Shown: positions 9,101 through 16,585, counted from the stretch's first letter. The stretch is 64,000 nt of DNA from JBHFEI01 sp041928815 (GCF_041928815.1 NZ_JBHFEI010000005.1:248001-312000); one strand, 5' to 3'. Translations and numbers: made by a program. The notes: generated from the sequence alone by a model not told the origin.

Positions 9101-9465
9101 TGATCTTCATGACGATCGAGGACGAGACGGGGATTGCCAATGCCATCGTATGGCAGAAGGTGTTCCAGCGCTTTCGCCCCGAGATCATGGCGGCGCGGCT
9201 CGTCAGCGTCACCGGAAAACTGCAACGGCAGAACGGCGTCATCCACCTCGTCGCCCGGCGCATCGAGGACATGACGGCGATGCTCGGCCTGCTGCATCGC
9301 GAGGCACGCCGCTTCGGCGCCGGCGACCGCGCCGACGAGGTGCTGCGCCCGGCCGTCGATCAGCGCAGCAAGAAAACAGCACCCCGCGCGCCGGCGGACG
9401 GCACCCTTCTGCCCTCCGCCGCTAAGACGGCCAGGGTGATGCCCGGCGGCCGCAATTTCCATTGA
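6124..9465 (+). CDS. dnaE2: error-prone DNA polymerase DnaE2
   Basis: 1113-residue C-family polymerase that performs damage-induced mutagenic synthesis. Order of domains: PHP domain at the N-terminus ('FLEGASQPEEMVVAAARL', 'GLGIADRNTVAG'), polymerase palm with the catalytic acidic motif 'PPDIDVDF' at about residues 377-384, fingers/thumb ('SQHTGGLVI', 'GVPLFQEQAMQIA', 'GFGEYGFPESHAASFALL'), and an OB-fold near residues 970-1060 ('VIFMTIEDETGIANAIVW'). The ATG at 6124 overlaps the imuB stop. Length and motifs match DnaE2 rather than the replicative DnaE1. It is the last gene of the SOS operon, followed by a strong terminator. Confidence 0.96.
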   Translation: MSGRVFEIGAATNFSFLEGASQPEEMVVAAARLGLSGLGIADRNTVAGVVRAHARARIEGFRLQPGARLVFCDGTPDMLAFPEDRPGWARLCRLLSAGNLRAEKGTCHLHEADLLEWGAGLRMAVLPGPVTTDAEAAALEGWLARLSARFGEAVHLALTPRYDGLDRLSFATLAAIAARAGVRTVATNRPLFHEPGRKALADVVTAIRTRSSLSEAGYRLLANAERHLKPPAEIARIFRDHPEAVAQTERFFAPLSFSLEDLRYQYPDESRDGETVAQTLSRLTHAGAATRFPGGVPEKVRALIAEELAIIAQKRYEAYFLTVHRIMRFARSQGILCQGRGSAANSAVCFCLGITEVDPQKTTLLFARFISAERDEPPDIDVDFEHERRPEVIKYIYDTYGREHAGLAAAVTTYRARSAGREVASAFGLSQDVQDALAGSIWGWWTEAPTDEQAKAAGLDMKDATTRKVLDCAGDLIGFPRHLSQHTGGLVITRDRLDEVVPIMKTGMADRFIVEWDKDDLDTVGILKIDVLALGMLTCLARAFSLLHRHYGIVQSLYGLMRAERSGDAVYDMICRADTIGVFQIESRAQMSMLPRLRPREFYDLVIEVAIVRPGPIQGNMVHPYLKRREDLRRGRPIAYPSPELEEVLKRTLGVPLFQEQAMQIAITAGGFSPGEADRLRRAMATFKRSGQVSGFRTKMVEGMVAKNYPRDFAERCFSQIEGFGEYGFPESHAASFALLVYASSWFKTFYPDIFCAALLNSQPMGFYPPAQLVRDLREHGIAVLPVDVNRSTWDAQLEADGDGFDPDRIAPAHASMRGVIRSRLAVRLGFRLVKGLKREAVDRLVERRGDGYASVRDLWLRSGLPRATVERLADADAFGSIGTGRRAALWEARGLDAGQAAESLPLFVGAGDGLQREPPVALPAIPAGEEVIEDYRALTLSLKAHPVSFLREELDRRRIAPTRDLSVLPDGATVSVCGLVLVRQRPGSAKGVIFMTIEDETGIANAIVWQKVFQRFRPEIMAARLVSVTGKLQRQNGVIHLVARRIEDMTAMLGLLHREARRFGAGDRADEVLRPAVDQRSKKTAPRAPADGTLLPSAAKTARVMPGGRNFH

Positions 9466-9542
9466 CACCGGCAAAGTGAGGGTGCGCCTCACTCGACGAC
9501 AAGGACCAGACGAAAAAGGGCCAGACGAAAAGGCTTCTACGA

Positions 9543-9569
9543 AAAAGGCCCCGGACACCGGGGCCTTTT
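9543..9569. terminator. bidirectional intrinsic terminator between dnaE2 and bfr
   Basis: Perfect 12-bp stem (AAAAGGCCCCGG / CCGGGGCCTTTT) with a 3-base ACA loop. The stem ends in A and T runs on its two sides, so it can terminate both the dnaE2 operon (+) and the converging bfr transcript (-). Just upstream (9503-9550) lie three degenerate copies of CAGACGAAAAAGG. Confidence 0.92.
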
Positions 9570-9595
9570 CTGTCCGCAACCGTGTCGCTGCGGGC

Positions 9596-10081
9596 TTATT
9601 CGGCTTCGCTGGCCGGCAGGGCGTTGAGCTGGCCGTATTTCTCGACGCCGATCGCCTTCAGGAGGTCGATCTGGGTCTCGAGGAAGTCGATATGGCCTTC
9701 CTCGTCGATCAGCAGTTCCTCGAAGAGCTTCATGCTGACATAGTCGCCGGCGTCGTGACAGATGTCGCGCGATGTCTTGTAGGCCGTGCGGGCGTCATAC
9801 TCGCCGGCAAGATCCGCTTCCAGAACCTCCTGCACGTTCTGGCCGATGCGCAGCGGCGCCACGGTCTGCAGGTTGGGGTGGCCTTCGAGGAAGATGATGC
9901 GGTCGATCAGCCTGTCGGCGTGATGCATTTCCTCGATCGATTCGGCCCGCTCCTTCTTGGCGAGCTGCTTGAAGCCCCAGTCGTCGAGAAGACGATAATG
10001 CAACCAGTACTGGTTGACGGCGCCAAGTTCCAGAAAGAGGGCCTCGTTAAGCCGCTCGATGACGTTTTTGTCGCCTTTCAA
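9596..10081 (-). CDS. bfr: bacterioferritin
   Basis: 161-residue haem-containing ferritin that oxidises and stores iron in a 24-mer. With a TTG start at 10079-10081 the residues fall on canonical Bfr numbering: ferroxidase ligands Glu18, Glu51, His54, Glu94, Glu127 and His130, and haem-axial Met52 ('EEMHH'). A Shine-Dalgarno AGGAG (10090-10094) lies 8 bases upstream of that TTG. An in-frame ATG at 10105 would add 8 residues but has no ribosome site, so TTG is preferred. It overlaps the end of the upstream ferredoxin gene by 35 bases and is presumably co-transcribed with it. Confidence 0.96.
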   Translation of the reverse strand: MKGDKNVIERLNEALFLELGAVNQYWLHYRLLDDWGFKQLAKKERAESIEEMHHADRLIDRIIFLEGHPNLQTVAPLRIGQNVQEVLEADLAGEYDARTAYKTSRDICHDAGDYVSMKLFEELLIDEEGHIDFLETQIDLLKAIGVEKYGQLNALPASEAE

Positions 10082-10358
10082 TGTCCGCTCTCCTGTTGTC
10101 TTCATGGAATCGTTTCAGGCGGGACATGAAATCAAAAATCTCGGCTTCCGTCGAGTCGCGCCGGGTGTGATAGGCTTCCGTCGTGCGGATGATGATGTCG
10201 ACCACGTTCGGGAAGCAGCCGCAGCAACGGCCGCGCTTCTCCATCGCATGATAGACCTTGGCGGGCACGATCAGCTGCCAGCAATCCTCGTCGAGCAGAC
10301 CGTTGATCACGTCGACGATCTCTTTTTCGGTGATGAAGTTGCAGCTGCATACCAGCAT
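10047..10358 (-). CDS. bfd: bacterioferritin-associated (2Fe-2S) ferredoxin Bfd
   Basis: 103-residue protein whose first 50 residues are a BFD-type [2Fe-2S] domain: Cys4 and Cys6 ('VCSCN') plus Cys45 and Cys48 within 'RCCGCFPN', the CxC...CxxC spacing of the family. Bfd delivers electrons to bacterioferritin to mobilise stored iron. The ATG at 10356-10358 starts exactly at the conserved 'MLVCSC'. The basic C-terminal half ('RLKRFHEDNRRADIERRQ') is longer than in classical ~64-residue Bfd and runs into the bfr coding region in another frame. Gene order bfd-bfr suggests iron-responsive co-expression, but no clear Irr or Fur box is visible. Confidence 0.88.
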   Translation of the reverse strand: MLVCSCNFITEKEIVDVINGLLDEDCWQLIVPAKVYHAMEKRGRCCGCFPNVVDIIIRTTEAYHTRRDSTEAEIFDFMSRLKRFHEDNRRADIERRQKRHRAA

Positions 10359-10396
10359 GTCACGACAGTCCGTCAGGCTCAGGCATCCATTTGCCC

Positions 10397-10426
10397 CATA
10401 AAGCAAAAGCGGACTGTCAATGTCAA
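10397..10426 (-). promoter_or_regulatory. candidate promoter of bfd-bfr
   Basis: On the minus strand a TTGACA (10421-10426), immediately followed by a second TTGACA, is separated by 18 bases from TTTATG (10397-10402). This is a reasonable housekeeping-sigma promoter about 40 bases upstream of the bfd start codon. No symmetrical iron-control element is obvious around it. Confidence 0.5.
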
Positions 10427-10589
10427 GAAAAAAGGCCGCCCGGTCGTGATGGCGCAGGCTCCGCGCCAGACGGGGACCGCCCGCCATGCGCATTCGCGAT
10501 CGCCCCATGCCGAAAGGCGATTTGCCGATCCCGGCCGCGGACGGCATAGTGCGCGCCGTCAGCACACCATGCAAGGATCGCCGCCTCCC

Positions 10590-11759
10590 ATGTCCGATGC
10601 CCCCCTCAAAGGCCTGAAGGTCCTCGAACTCGCGCGCATTCTCGCGGGCCCCTGGATCGGCCAGACGCTCGCCGATCTCGGTGCCGACGTCATCAAGGTC
10701 GAGAGCGCCGAGGGTGACGACACACGGCGCTGGGGCCCGCCCTATATCGAGACGGACGGGGAGGAGGCGGCCGCCTATTTCCATGCCTGCAACCGCGGCA
10801 AGCGCTCGATCACGGCGGATTTCGCCACGGAGGAAGGTCAGGCGCTGGTCACGAGGCTCGCCGACAGCGCCGATGTCGTCGTCGAGAACTTCAAGGTCGG
10901 CGGCCTCGTCAAATACGGCCTCGACGCCGAGGCGCTCCGCCGCCGCAACCCGCGTCTGATCACCTGTTCGATCACCGGCTTCGGGCAGGACGGGCCCTAT
11001 GCGGCGCGCGCCGGCTACGACTTCATGGTGCAGGGCATGGCCGGCATCATGGACATCACCGGCGACCCGGCCGGCGAGCCGCAGAAGGTCGGCGTGGCGA
11101 TCGCCGACATCTATACCGGCCTCTACGGTGTCATCGCCATTGAGGCGGCGCTGATCGAGCGCGAGAAGACCGGCCTCGGCCAGTCGGTCGACATGGCATT
11201 GTTCGACTGCATGGCCGGCATCCTCGCCAACCAGGCGATGAACTATCTCGCCTCCGGCATCGCGCCGCGCCGGCTCGGCAACGTCCATCCGAACATCGCG
11301 CCCTACCAGACCTTCGCCGTCGCGGACGGCCACCTGATCATCGCCTGCGGCAATGACGGCCAGTTCCGGCGCGTCTGCGCCGTCCTCGGCGCGCCGGCGC
11401 TCGCCGAAGACCCACGCTTCGCCACCAATGCCGCGCGGGTGCGCCATCGCGCCGATCTCAACGACCTGCTGGCGGCGAGGACGAAAACATGGCAGCGCGA
11501 CGCGCTCCTCGCCGAACTGGAGGCGGCGGGCGTGCCGGCCGGGCCGATCAACACGGTCGCCGACGTCTTCGCCGATCCGCAGTTTGCCGCCCGCGGCATG
11601 AAGATCGAACCGGACGGCATTCCGGGCCTGCGCACGCCGATCACCTTCTCACGCTCGCCGCTGGCGCTCGGCCACCGCTCGCCCCGGCTCGGCGAACACA
11701 CGTCGGACATCCTCGACGCCCTTGCGGCGGGAGGCGGCTGGCCCGAGCGGCAGGACTGA
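10590..11759 (+). CDS. CaiB/BaiF-family (class III) CoA-transferase
   Basis: 389-residue class III CoA-transferase, the family that moves CoA between carboxylic acids via an aspartyl-CoA intermediate. Signatures include 'LKGLKVLELARILAGPW' at the N-terminus, 'LGADVIKVESAEGDDTR', 'GYDFMVQGMAGIMDITGDP' and 'GQSVDMALFDCMAGIL', which carries the conserved acidic segment, with a C-terminal 'VPAGPINTVADVFADPQF'. ATG 10590 begins the conserved sequence; an in-frame ATG at 10569 is possible but less well placed. It is divergent from bfd-bfr and otherwise isolated, so the donor and acceptor acids cannot be deduced. Confidence 0.92.
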   Translation: MSDAPLKGLKVLELARILAGPWIGQTLADLGADVIKVESAEGDDTRRWGPPYIETDGEEAAAYFHACNRGKRSITADFATEEGQALVTRLADSADVVVENFKVGGLVKYGLDAEALRRRNPRLITCSITGFGQDGPYAARAGYDFMVQGMAGIMDITGDPAGEPQKVGVAIADIYTGLYGVIAIEAALIEREKTGLGQSVDMALFDCMAGILANQAMNYLASGIAPRRLGNVHPNIAPYQTFAVADGHLIIACGNDGQFRRVCAVLGAPALAEDPRFATNAARVRHRADLNDLLAARTKTWQRDALLAELEAAGVPAGPINTVADVFADPQFAARGMKIEPDGIPGLRTPITFSRSPLALGHRSPRLGEHTSDILDALAAGGGWPERQD

Positions 11760-11867
11760 AACGGCGGCACGCACGTCCACGCTGCGGAGGTGGCAGCGCC
11801 GCCCTTCACCTTCGCGGTAAACTCGGCTATCGGAAGGCCCCGCCACCGACGAGGCTTGGTCCTTCCG

Positions 11868-12677
11868 ATGCAGACGCTTTCCATCGCCACCTGGAACATC
11901 AACTCCGTGCGGCTGCGCCTGCCGATCGTCGAGCATCTCATCCTGACGCGCCAGCCCGATATCCTCTGCCTGCAGGAGACGAAATGCGCCGATCCGATGT
12001 TTCCGCGCGCGGCCTTCGAGGCGCTCGGCTATCCGCATATCGCCATCCACGGCCAGAAGGGCTATCACGGCGTGGCGACGATCTCCCGCCTGCCGCTGCA
12101 TGAACTGACCGAGCGGCGCGACTATTGCGGCGTCGGCGATGCGCGCCACCTCTCGGTCGGTTTCGCCTGGGGCGGAAAGACGATCCGCCTGCACAATTTC
12201 TACGTACCGGCCGGCGGCGACGAGCCGGACCGGACGATCAACGCGAAATTCGGCCACAAGCTCGATTTCATCGACGAGATGAAGCTCCTCCATGCCGAAG
12301 CCGAGGCCGGCGTCTCGTCGATCCTCGTCGGCGACCTCAACATCGCGCCCTACGAGAGCGATGTCTGGTCGCACAGGCAGCTCCTGAAGATCGTCAGCCA
12401 CACGCCGGTGGAAACGGAAGGGCTGATTGCCGTGATGACCGGGGGCGGCTGGGTCGACCTGATGCGAAGGCACTGGCCGGAGCCGGAGCGGCTCTACACC
12501 TGGTGGAGCTACCGCGCCAAGGACTGGGAGGCGGCCGATCGCGGTCGCCGTCTCGACCATGTCTGGTCGTCGGCAGACCTCGCCGCCCAACTTGCGGGCG
12601 TCGAGATCCTGAAGGAGGCGCGCGGCTGGGAACGCCCCTCCGACCACGTGCCCGTCATCGCCCGCTTCAGCCTCTGA
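11868..12677 (+). CDS. xthA: exodeoxyribonuclease III
   Basis: 269-residue ExoIII/AP-endonuclease of base-excision repair. All core motifs are present: 'LSIATWNINSVRLR' at the N-terminus, metal-binding Glu in 'CLQETK', 'YHGVATISR', 'LVGDLNIAP' (catalytic Asp/Asn) and the terminal 'RPSDHVPVIARF' carrying the Asp-His pair. ATG 11868 starts the conserved strand. Length is standard. It is convergent with the cyclic-nucleotide-domain gene, 21 bases apart. Confidence 0.96.
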   Translation: MQTLSIATWNINSVRLRLPIVEHLILTRQPDILCLQETKCADPMFPRAAFEALGYPHIAIHGQKGYHGVATISRLPLHELTERRDYCGVGDARHLSVGFAWGGKTIRLHNFYVPAGGDEPDRTINAKFGHKLDFIDEMKLLHAEAEAGVSSILVGDLNIAPYESDVWSHRQLLKIVSHTPVETEGLIAVMTGGGWVDLMRRHWPEPERLYTWWSYRAKDWEAADRGRRLDHVWSSADLAAQLAGVEILKEARGWERPSDHVPVIARFSL

Positions 12678-12698
12678 CGCATCTCGGGCGACGGAACC

Positions 12699-13154
12699 TC
12701 AGGCGAAACGGCCGGCCATCGCGCCGGCACGCGCGATCATGCCGGCGAGATTGTCGCGGATGCGCCGGTCGACCAGCGTCGCGACATCGGGGAATTCCTC
12801 GAGCATGCGGTGGAAGAGCGGCCGGTTGATGCGCAGCACCTCGCCGTCCTCCAGCGCGGTGGCGGTCGCCTTGCGCTCGACGACGGAAATCATCGCCAGT
12901 TCGGAGAGCAGCGTGCCGCGCGAAACGATGCCCGTCTCCACCTCCCGGCCGCTGCGGTCGGCCCGCGTCAGCCGGAAGCGCCCGGCGGCGATCGCATAGG
13001 CGCAGTCGGCGGGCGCACCTTCGCGAAAGAGCTCCTGCCCCTCGGCGACCCGTCGGCGCTCGGCGCCAAACGCGATCAGCCGCAGCTTGTCGCCGCCGAG
13101 ATCGGCGAAGAGCGGCAGGCTGGCGAGCAGGGCGATATCGTCGTTCAGCGACAC
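12699..13154 (-). CDS. single-domain cyclic nucleotide-binding protein
   Basis: 151 residues corresponding to a cNMP-binding beta-barrel alone: 'LPLFADLGGDKLRLIAFGAE', 'ELFREGAPADCAYAIAAGRFRL' and 'LLSELAMISVVERKATATAL', followed by the C-helix. The phosphate-binding cassette reads 'LLSELAMI...RKATA', so the Glu and Arg contacts typical of cAMP binders appear preserved. There is no Crp/Fnr helix-turn-helix after the barrel; the reading frame ends with an alanine-rich helix. It is therefore more likely a ligand-sensing partner than a transcription factor. Rhizobia encode many such stand-alone domains; the target is unknown. Confidence 0.82.
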   Translation of the reverse strand: MSLNDDIALLASLPLFADLGGDKLRLIAFGAERRRVAEGQELFREGAPADCAYAIAAGRFRLTRADRSGREVETGIVSRGTLLSELAMISVVERKATATALEDGEVLRINRPLFHRMLEEFPDVATLVDRRIRDNLAGMIARAGAMAGRFA

Positions 13155-13260
13155 GGGGACCGCCCTCCCTGCGCGCCGGGAAGCTTTTTCAAAACCACGA
13201 TCCCGTCGATTCTCGCTCTGCGCCGATCAGATTGTGCTCTAGGTTCCATTGACAAAACCG

Positions 13261-13542
13261 TCACAGACACCGTCCGCTTTTTTTGTAAGCCGTCTCGAAA
13301 AGCGCCGAAACCATTCGTCCACAACCATGACGAGCGGACTTTTGATCAATCTCCGCCATGATCGCCTCCAGGCCGAAATGCCGATTCATCATGGCGGGGA
13401 CATTGTGAAAGACATCGGCAAGGGCTTGTGCCTTCGATAGGCTTTCGGTCACTCTTATTTCTACAAATACCAACCCGAGTACGTAGAGAACTTCCTTGTA
13501 CTCATCAGTTTCCACTGGCGCTGCTGCCATGCTTTCGCTCAT
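13261..13542 (-). CDS. conserved hypothetical protein
   Basis: 93-residue, mainly helical, soluble protein: 'EYKEVLYVLGLVFVEIRVTES', 'ALADVFHNVPAMMNRHFGLEAI' and 'RMVSALFETAYKKSGRCL'. I believe similar proteins occur widely in Rhizobiaceae without an assigned function. It lies just downstream of the CenR-like regulator gene on the same strand, about 34 bases past it, and could be co-transcribed. There is no membrane segment or recognisable motif. Confidence 0.65.
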   Translation of the reverse strand: MSESMAAAPVETDEYKEVLYVLGLVFVEIRVTESLSKAQALADVFHNVPAMMNRHFGLEAIMAEIDQKSARHGCGRMVSALFETAYKKSGRCL

Positions 13543-13576
13543 ATCCGATATGGCTCTCGCATTTTGTCAATAGACC

Positions 13577-14260
13577 CTAGGGAATGATCTTGTAACCCCC
13601 GTTTTCTGTCACCAAAATCTCGGCATTGGAAGGGTCGCGCTCGATTTTCTGCCGCAGCCTATAGACATGGGTTTCGAGCGTGTGGGTGGTGACGCCGGAA
13701 TTGTAGCCCCAGACCTCCTCCAGCAGCACGTCGCGGGTGACGACCTTCTGGTCGGCGCGGTAGAGGTAGCGGATGATCGCCGCCTCCTTCTCCGTCAGCC
13801 GGATCTTCTGGCCGTTCTCCAGCGTCAGCAGCTTCTGGCCGGGCCGGAACGTGTAGGGACCGACGGAGAAGGTGGCGTCCTCGCTCTGCTCGTGCTGGCG
13901 CAGCTGTGCCCGGATGCGGGCGAGCAGAACGGCGAAGCGGAACGGCTTCGTCACATAGTCGTTGGCGCCCGCCTCCAGCCCGAGGATCGTATCGGAATCG
14001 GTGTCGTGGCCAGTCAGCATGATGATCGGCGGCTTGAAGCCGCCCTTGCGCAGGAGCTTGACCGCCTCGCGCCCGTCCATGTCCGGCAGGCCGACATCCA
14101 TGACAAGCAGGTCGATCTGGCGGGAGCGCGCCGTCGCCATGCCCTTCGTCGCCGTCGCCTCCTGCAGGATGTCGAATTCCTCGTAGAGCGACAGTTGCTC
14201 GACCAGCGTCTCGCGCAGGTCTTCGTCATCGTCGACGAGAAGGATGGTCCGGGACGTCAT
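13577..14260 (-). CDS. OmpR-family response regulator, CenR-like
   Basis: 227-residue two-domain regulator. The receiver has the acidic pocket 'DDDED' near residues 10-14, phospho-acceptor Asp in 'LLVMDVGLPDMDG', the switch Thr in 'IIMLTGHD' and the conserved Lys in 'NDYVTKPFRF'. The winged-helix effector ends with 'VVTRDVLLEEVWGYNSGV' and 'LETHVYRLRQKIERD'. The protein strongly resembles alphaproteobacterial CenR, an essential envelope-related regulator, though I cannot align it here. ATG 14258-14260 begins the receiver. No cognate kinase is adjacent. An L,D-transpeptidase gene diverges from it, consistent with an envelope role. Confidence 0.9.
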   Translation of the reverse strand: MTSRTILLVDDDEDLRETLVEQLSLYEEFDILQEATATKGMATARSRQIDLLVMDVGLPDMDGREAVKLLRKGGFKPPIIMLTGHDTDSDTILGLEAGANDYVTKPFRFAVLLARIRAQLRQHEQSEDATFSVGPYTFRPGQKLLTLENGQKIRLTEKEAAIIRYLYRADQKVVTRDVLLEEVWGYNSGVTTHTLETHVYRLRQKIERDPSNAEILVTENGGYKIIP

Positions 14261-14408
14261 GATCGCGTATCCTTGAACGGTTCTCGGGCGGCACAGTAGC
14301 GCAGGCGCCGGCAAAGCCAAACCGCTTTCCACGCGCGGCGGCTTTTGCGTCGCCCTGTCATCTGCGTGCTATCCTTCGAAATTTCCATCACGGACAAGGC
14401 AAAATTCT

Positions 14409-14960
14409 GTGAGCAGACCGCTGAAAGCCGGGCCCAGACCGCGCCGCACCCTCCTCGTCCGCGCAAAGCCCGGAAGCCGCACCGAGGCACTCGTCATCCT
14501 TAACGGCCGGGTCGAACGCGCCGCGATCGGCCGCTCCGGCATCGGCGCGACGAAGCGCGAGGGCGACGGGGCGACGCCGCTTGCCGCGATGCGGCTCCTC
14601 TGCGGCTACTATCGCGGAGACCGGACGCCGCGGCCGCAGACCGCGCTGCCGATGCGGCCGATCCGCGCCGGCATGCTCTGGTGCGACGCGCCCCGGCACG
14701 GCGCCTACAACCGGCCGGTCACGGCGCCGTTCGCCCCGAGCCACGAGCGGCTGATGCGCGACGACGCGCTCTACGATATCTGCCTCGTCATGGACTGGAA
14801 CATCACCTCGCGGAAGCGTGATGGCGGATCGGCGATCTTCTTCCACATCGCCCGCGACGGCTACCGGCCGACGGAGGGCTGCATCGCCGTCAGCCTCCCG
14901 GCGATGAAACGGCTGATCCGGGCGATGGCACGCGGCACGCTGGTGCGCGTCACGCGTTAA
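14409..14960 (+). CDS. L,D-transpeptidase family protein (YkuD domain)
   Basis: 183-residue minimal YkuD-domain protein. The catalytic signature is visible as His146 in 'SAIFFHIARDG' and Cys158 in 'PTEGCIAVS', matching H-x(n)-S/T-x-G-C. Such enzymes form 3-3 peptidoglycan cross-links or attach proteins to murein; this short version lacks LysM or peptidoglycan-binding modules. It starts with GTG at 14409. No clear signal peptide is seen, only an arginine-rich N-terminus, so the export route is unclear. It is divergent from the CenR-like regulator gene, which may control it. Confidence 0.85.
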   Translation: MSRPLKAGPRPRRTLLVRAKPGSRTEALVILNGRVERAAIGRSGIGATKREGDGATPLAAMRLLCGYYRGDRTPRPQTALPMRPIRAGMLWCDAPRHGAYNRPVTAPFAPSHERLMRDDALYDICLVMDWNITSRKRDGGSAIFFHIARDGYRPTEGCIAVSLPAMKRLIRAMARGTLVRVTR

Positions 14961-15060
14961 AGCGTGTCTCGCAAAGGTGTGCAGCAGCTTTGCGAAAAGA
15001 CACGCGTAAAACAAAGACCTAAACCGTAGGAGCGAATCTGAAAGATCGCGACACGTTTCA
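14961..15060. repeat. rhizobial palindromic intergenic repeat
   Basis: About 100-bp element between the L,D-transpeptidase and leuC genes. Its left part folds into a long hairpin (14962-15005: GCGTGTCT and CGCAAAG pairing with CTTTGCG and AGACACGC). The right end (GCGACACGTTT, 15048-15058) is roughly the inverse of the left end. The arrangement, including the segment 'ACAAAGACCTAAACC', resembles repeats I recall from other Rhizobiaceae intergenic regions. The hairpin could also end the upstream transcript. The remaining bases to 15175 hold nothing recognisable. Confidence 0.7.
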
Positions 15061-15175
15061 GCGTCCGGCCCACCGAGGCGGTGTCGCCTCGGCGCAGGAG
15101 CCTGCGGCAAAGACAATGCCGACGACGCCGGGGCGAAGGCCGCCCCGGCGTCGCGAAAACCCAGATCCAGTCGCG

Positions 15176-16585
15176 TCAGGCCCAGTCGCGGATGTCGACG
15201 AAATGGCCCTCGATCGCGGCGGCGGCGGCCATGGCCGGCGAGACGAGATGGGTGCGGCCCTTGAAGCCCTGGCGCCCCTCGAAATTGCGGTTCGAGGTCG
15301 AGGCGCAGCGCTCGCCCGGCTTCAGCCGGTCGTCGTTCATCGCAAGGCACATGGAGCAGCCCGGCTCGCGCCAGTCGAAGCCGGCGGCCTTGAAGATGAC
15401 GTCGAGGCCCTCGGCTTCCGCCTGTTCCTTGACGAGGCCGGAGCCCGGAACGATCATCGCATCGACGGTCGGCGCCACGGACTTGCCTTCGACCACCTTG
15501 GCGACGGCGCGCAGGTCCTCGATGCGGCCATTGGTGCAGGAGCCGATGAAGACGCGGTCGACGGCGATGTCGGTGATCTTCGTGCCCGGCTTCAGGCCCA
15601 TATAGTCGAGCGCGCGCCATTTCGACGCCCGCTTGACCTCGTCCTGGATGTCGTCGGGATTGGGCACCGCACCCTGGACCGAGATGACGTCTTCCGGCGA
15701 CGAACCCCAGGAGACGATCGGCGGCAGGTTGGCGGCGTCGAGCACGACGACGCGGTCGTAATGGGCGCCCTCGTCGGTCGTCAGCGTCTTCCAGTAGTCG
15801 AGCGCCATGTCCCAGGCAGCACCCTTCGGCGCGCGCGGCTTGTCCTTGACATAGGCGAAGGTCGTCTCGTCCGGGGCGATCAGGCCGGCGCGGGCGCCGC
15901 CCTCGATCGTCATGTTGCAGATGGTCATGCGGCCTTCCATCGACAAAGCGCGGATCGCCTCGCCGGCGAACTCGATGACGTAGCCGGTGCCGCCGGCGGT
16001 GCCGATCTCGCCGATGATGGCGAGGATGATGTCCTTGGCGGTGACGCCCGGCGGCAGCCGGTTGTCGACGCGCACCAGCATGTTCTTCGCCTTCTTCTGG
16101 ATCAGCGTCTGGGTGGCGAGCACATGCTCGACCTCCGACGTGCCGATGCCGTGGGCGAGCGCGCCGAAGGCGCCGTGCGTCGAGGTGTGGCTGTCGCCGC
16201 AGACGATGGTCATGCCCGGCAGGGTGAAGCCCTGCTCGGGGCCGACGATGTGGACGATGCCCTGGCGGATGTCGTTCTCGGAATAGTATTCCACGCCGAA
16301 ATCGGCGGCATTCTTCGCCAGCGCCTCGACCTGGATCCGGCTTTCCTCGTTCTTGATGCCGGTCTTGCGGTCCGGCGAGGTCGGCACGTTGTGGTCGACG
16401 ACGGCGAGCGTCTTTTCCGGATGGCGGACCTTGCGGCCGGCCATGCGCAGGCCCTCGAAGGCCTGCGGGCTCGTCACCTCGTGCACGAGGTGGCGGTCGA
16501 TGTAGAGAAGACAGGTGCCGTCGTCCTGGCGGCTGACGACGTGATCGTCCCAGATCTTGTCATAGAGTGTACGCGGTGCGCTCAT
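15176..16585 (-). CDS. leuC: 3-isopropylmalate dehydratase large subunit LeuC
   Basis: 469-residue aconitase-family large subunit of isopropylmalate isomerase. The three [4Fe-4S] ligands are Cys350 ('GSCTNGR'), Cys410 and Cys413 ('PGCSMCLAMN'). Other hallmarks are 'DHNVPTSPDR' near residue 64, 'CGDSHTSTHGAFGALA' at 129-144 and 'ERCASTSNRNFEGRQG' near the C-terminus. It works with LeuD (948-1553). A tiny gene (16657-16773) with its own promoter lies just upstream on the same strand, so leuC may be transcribed from that promoter with the small gene acting as a leader. Confidence 0.98.
   Translation of the reverse strand: MSAPRTLYDKIWDDHVVSRQDDGTCLLYIDRHLVHEVTSPQAFEGLRMAGRKVRHPEKTLAVVDHNVPTSPDRKTGIKNEESRIQVEALAKNAADFGVEYYSENDIRQGIVHIVGPEQGFTLPGMTIVCGDSHTSTHGAFGALAHGIGTSEVEHVLATQTLIQKKAKNMLVRVDNRLPPGVTAKDIILAIIGEIGTAGGTGYVIEFAGEAIRALSMEGRMTICNMTIEGGARAGLIAPDETTFAYVKDKPRAPKGAAWDMALDYWKTLTTDEGAHYDRVVVLDAANLPPIVSWGSSPEDVISVQGAVPNPDDIQDEVKRASKWRALDYMGLKPGTKITDIAVDRVFIGSCTNGRIEDLRAVAKVVEGKSVAPTVDAMIVPGSGLVKEQAEAEGLDVIFKAAGFDWREPGCSMCLAMNDDRLKPGERCASTSNRNFEGRQGFKGRTHLVSPAMAAAAAIEGHFVDIRDWA

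Noticed and set aside
9503..9550. Three degenerate copies of CAGACGAAAAAGG
   Set aside because: Too short and degenerate for a CRISPR or functional repeat array; probably local slippage next to the terminator.
4181..9579. Long minus-strand frames (about 500-700 codons) opposite imuA-imuB-dnaE2
   Set aside because: Complement of genes with clear domains; composition bias only.
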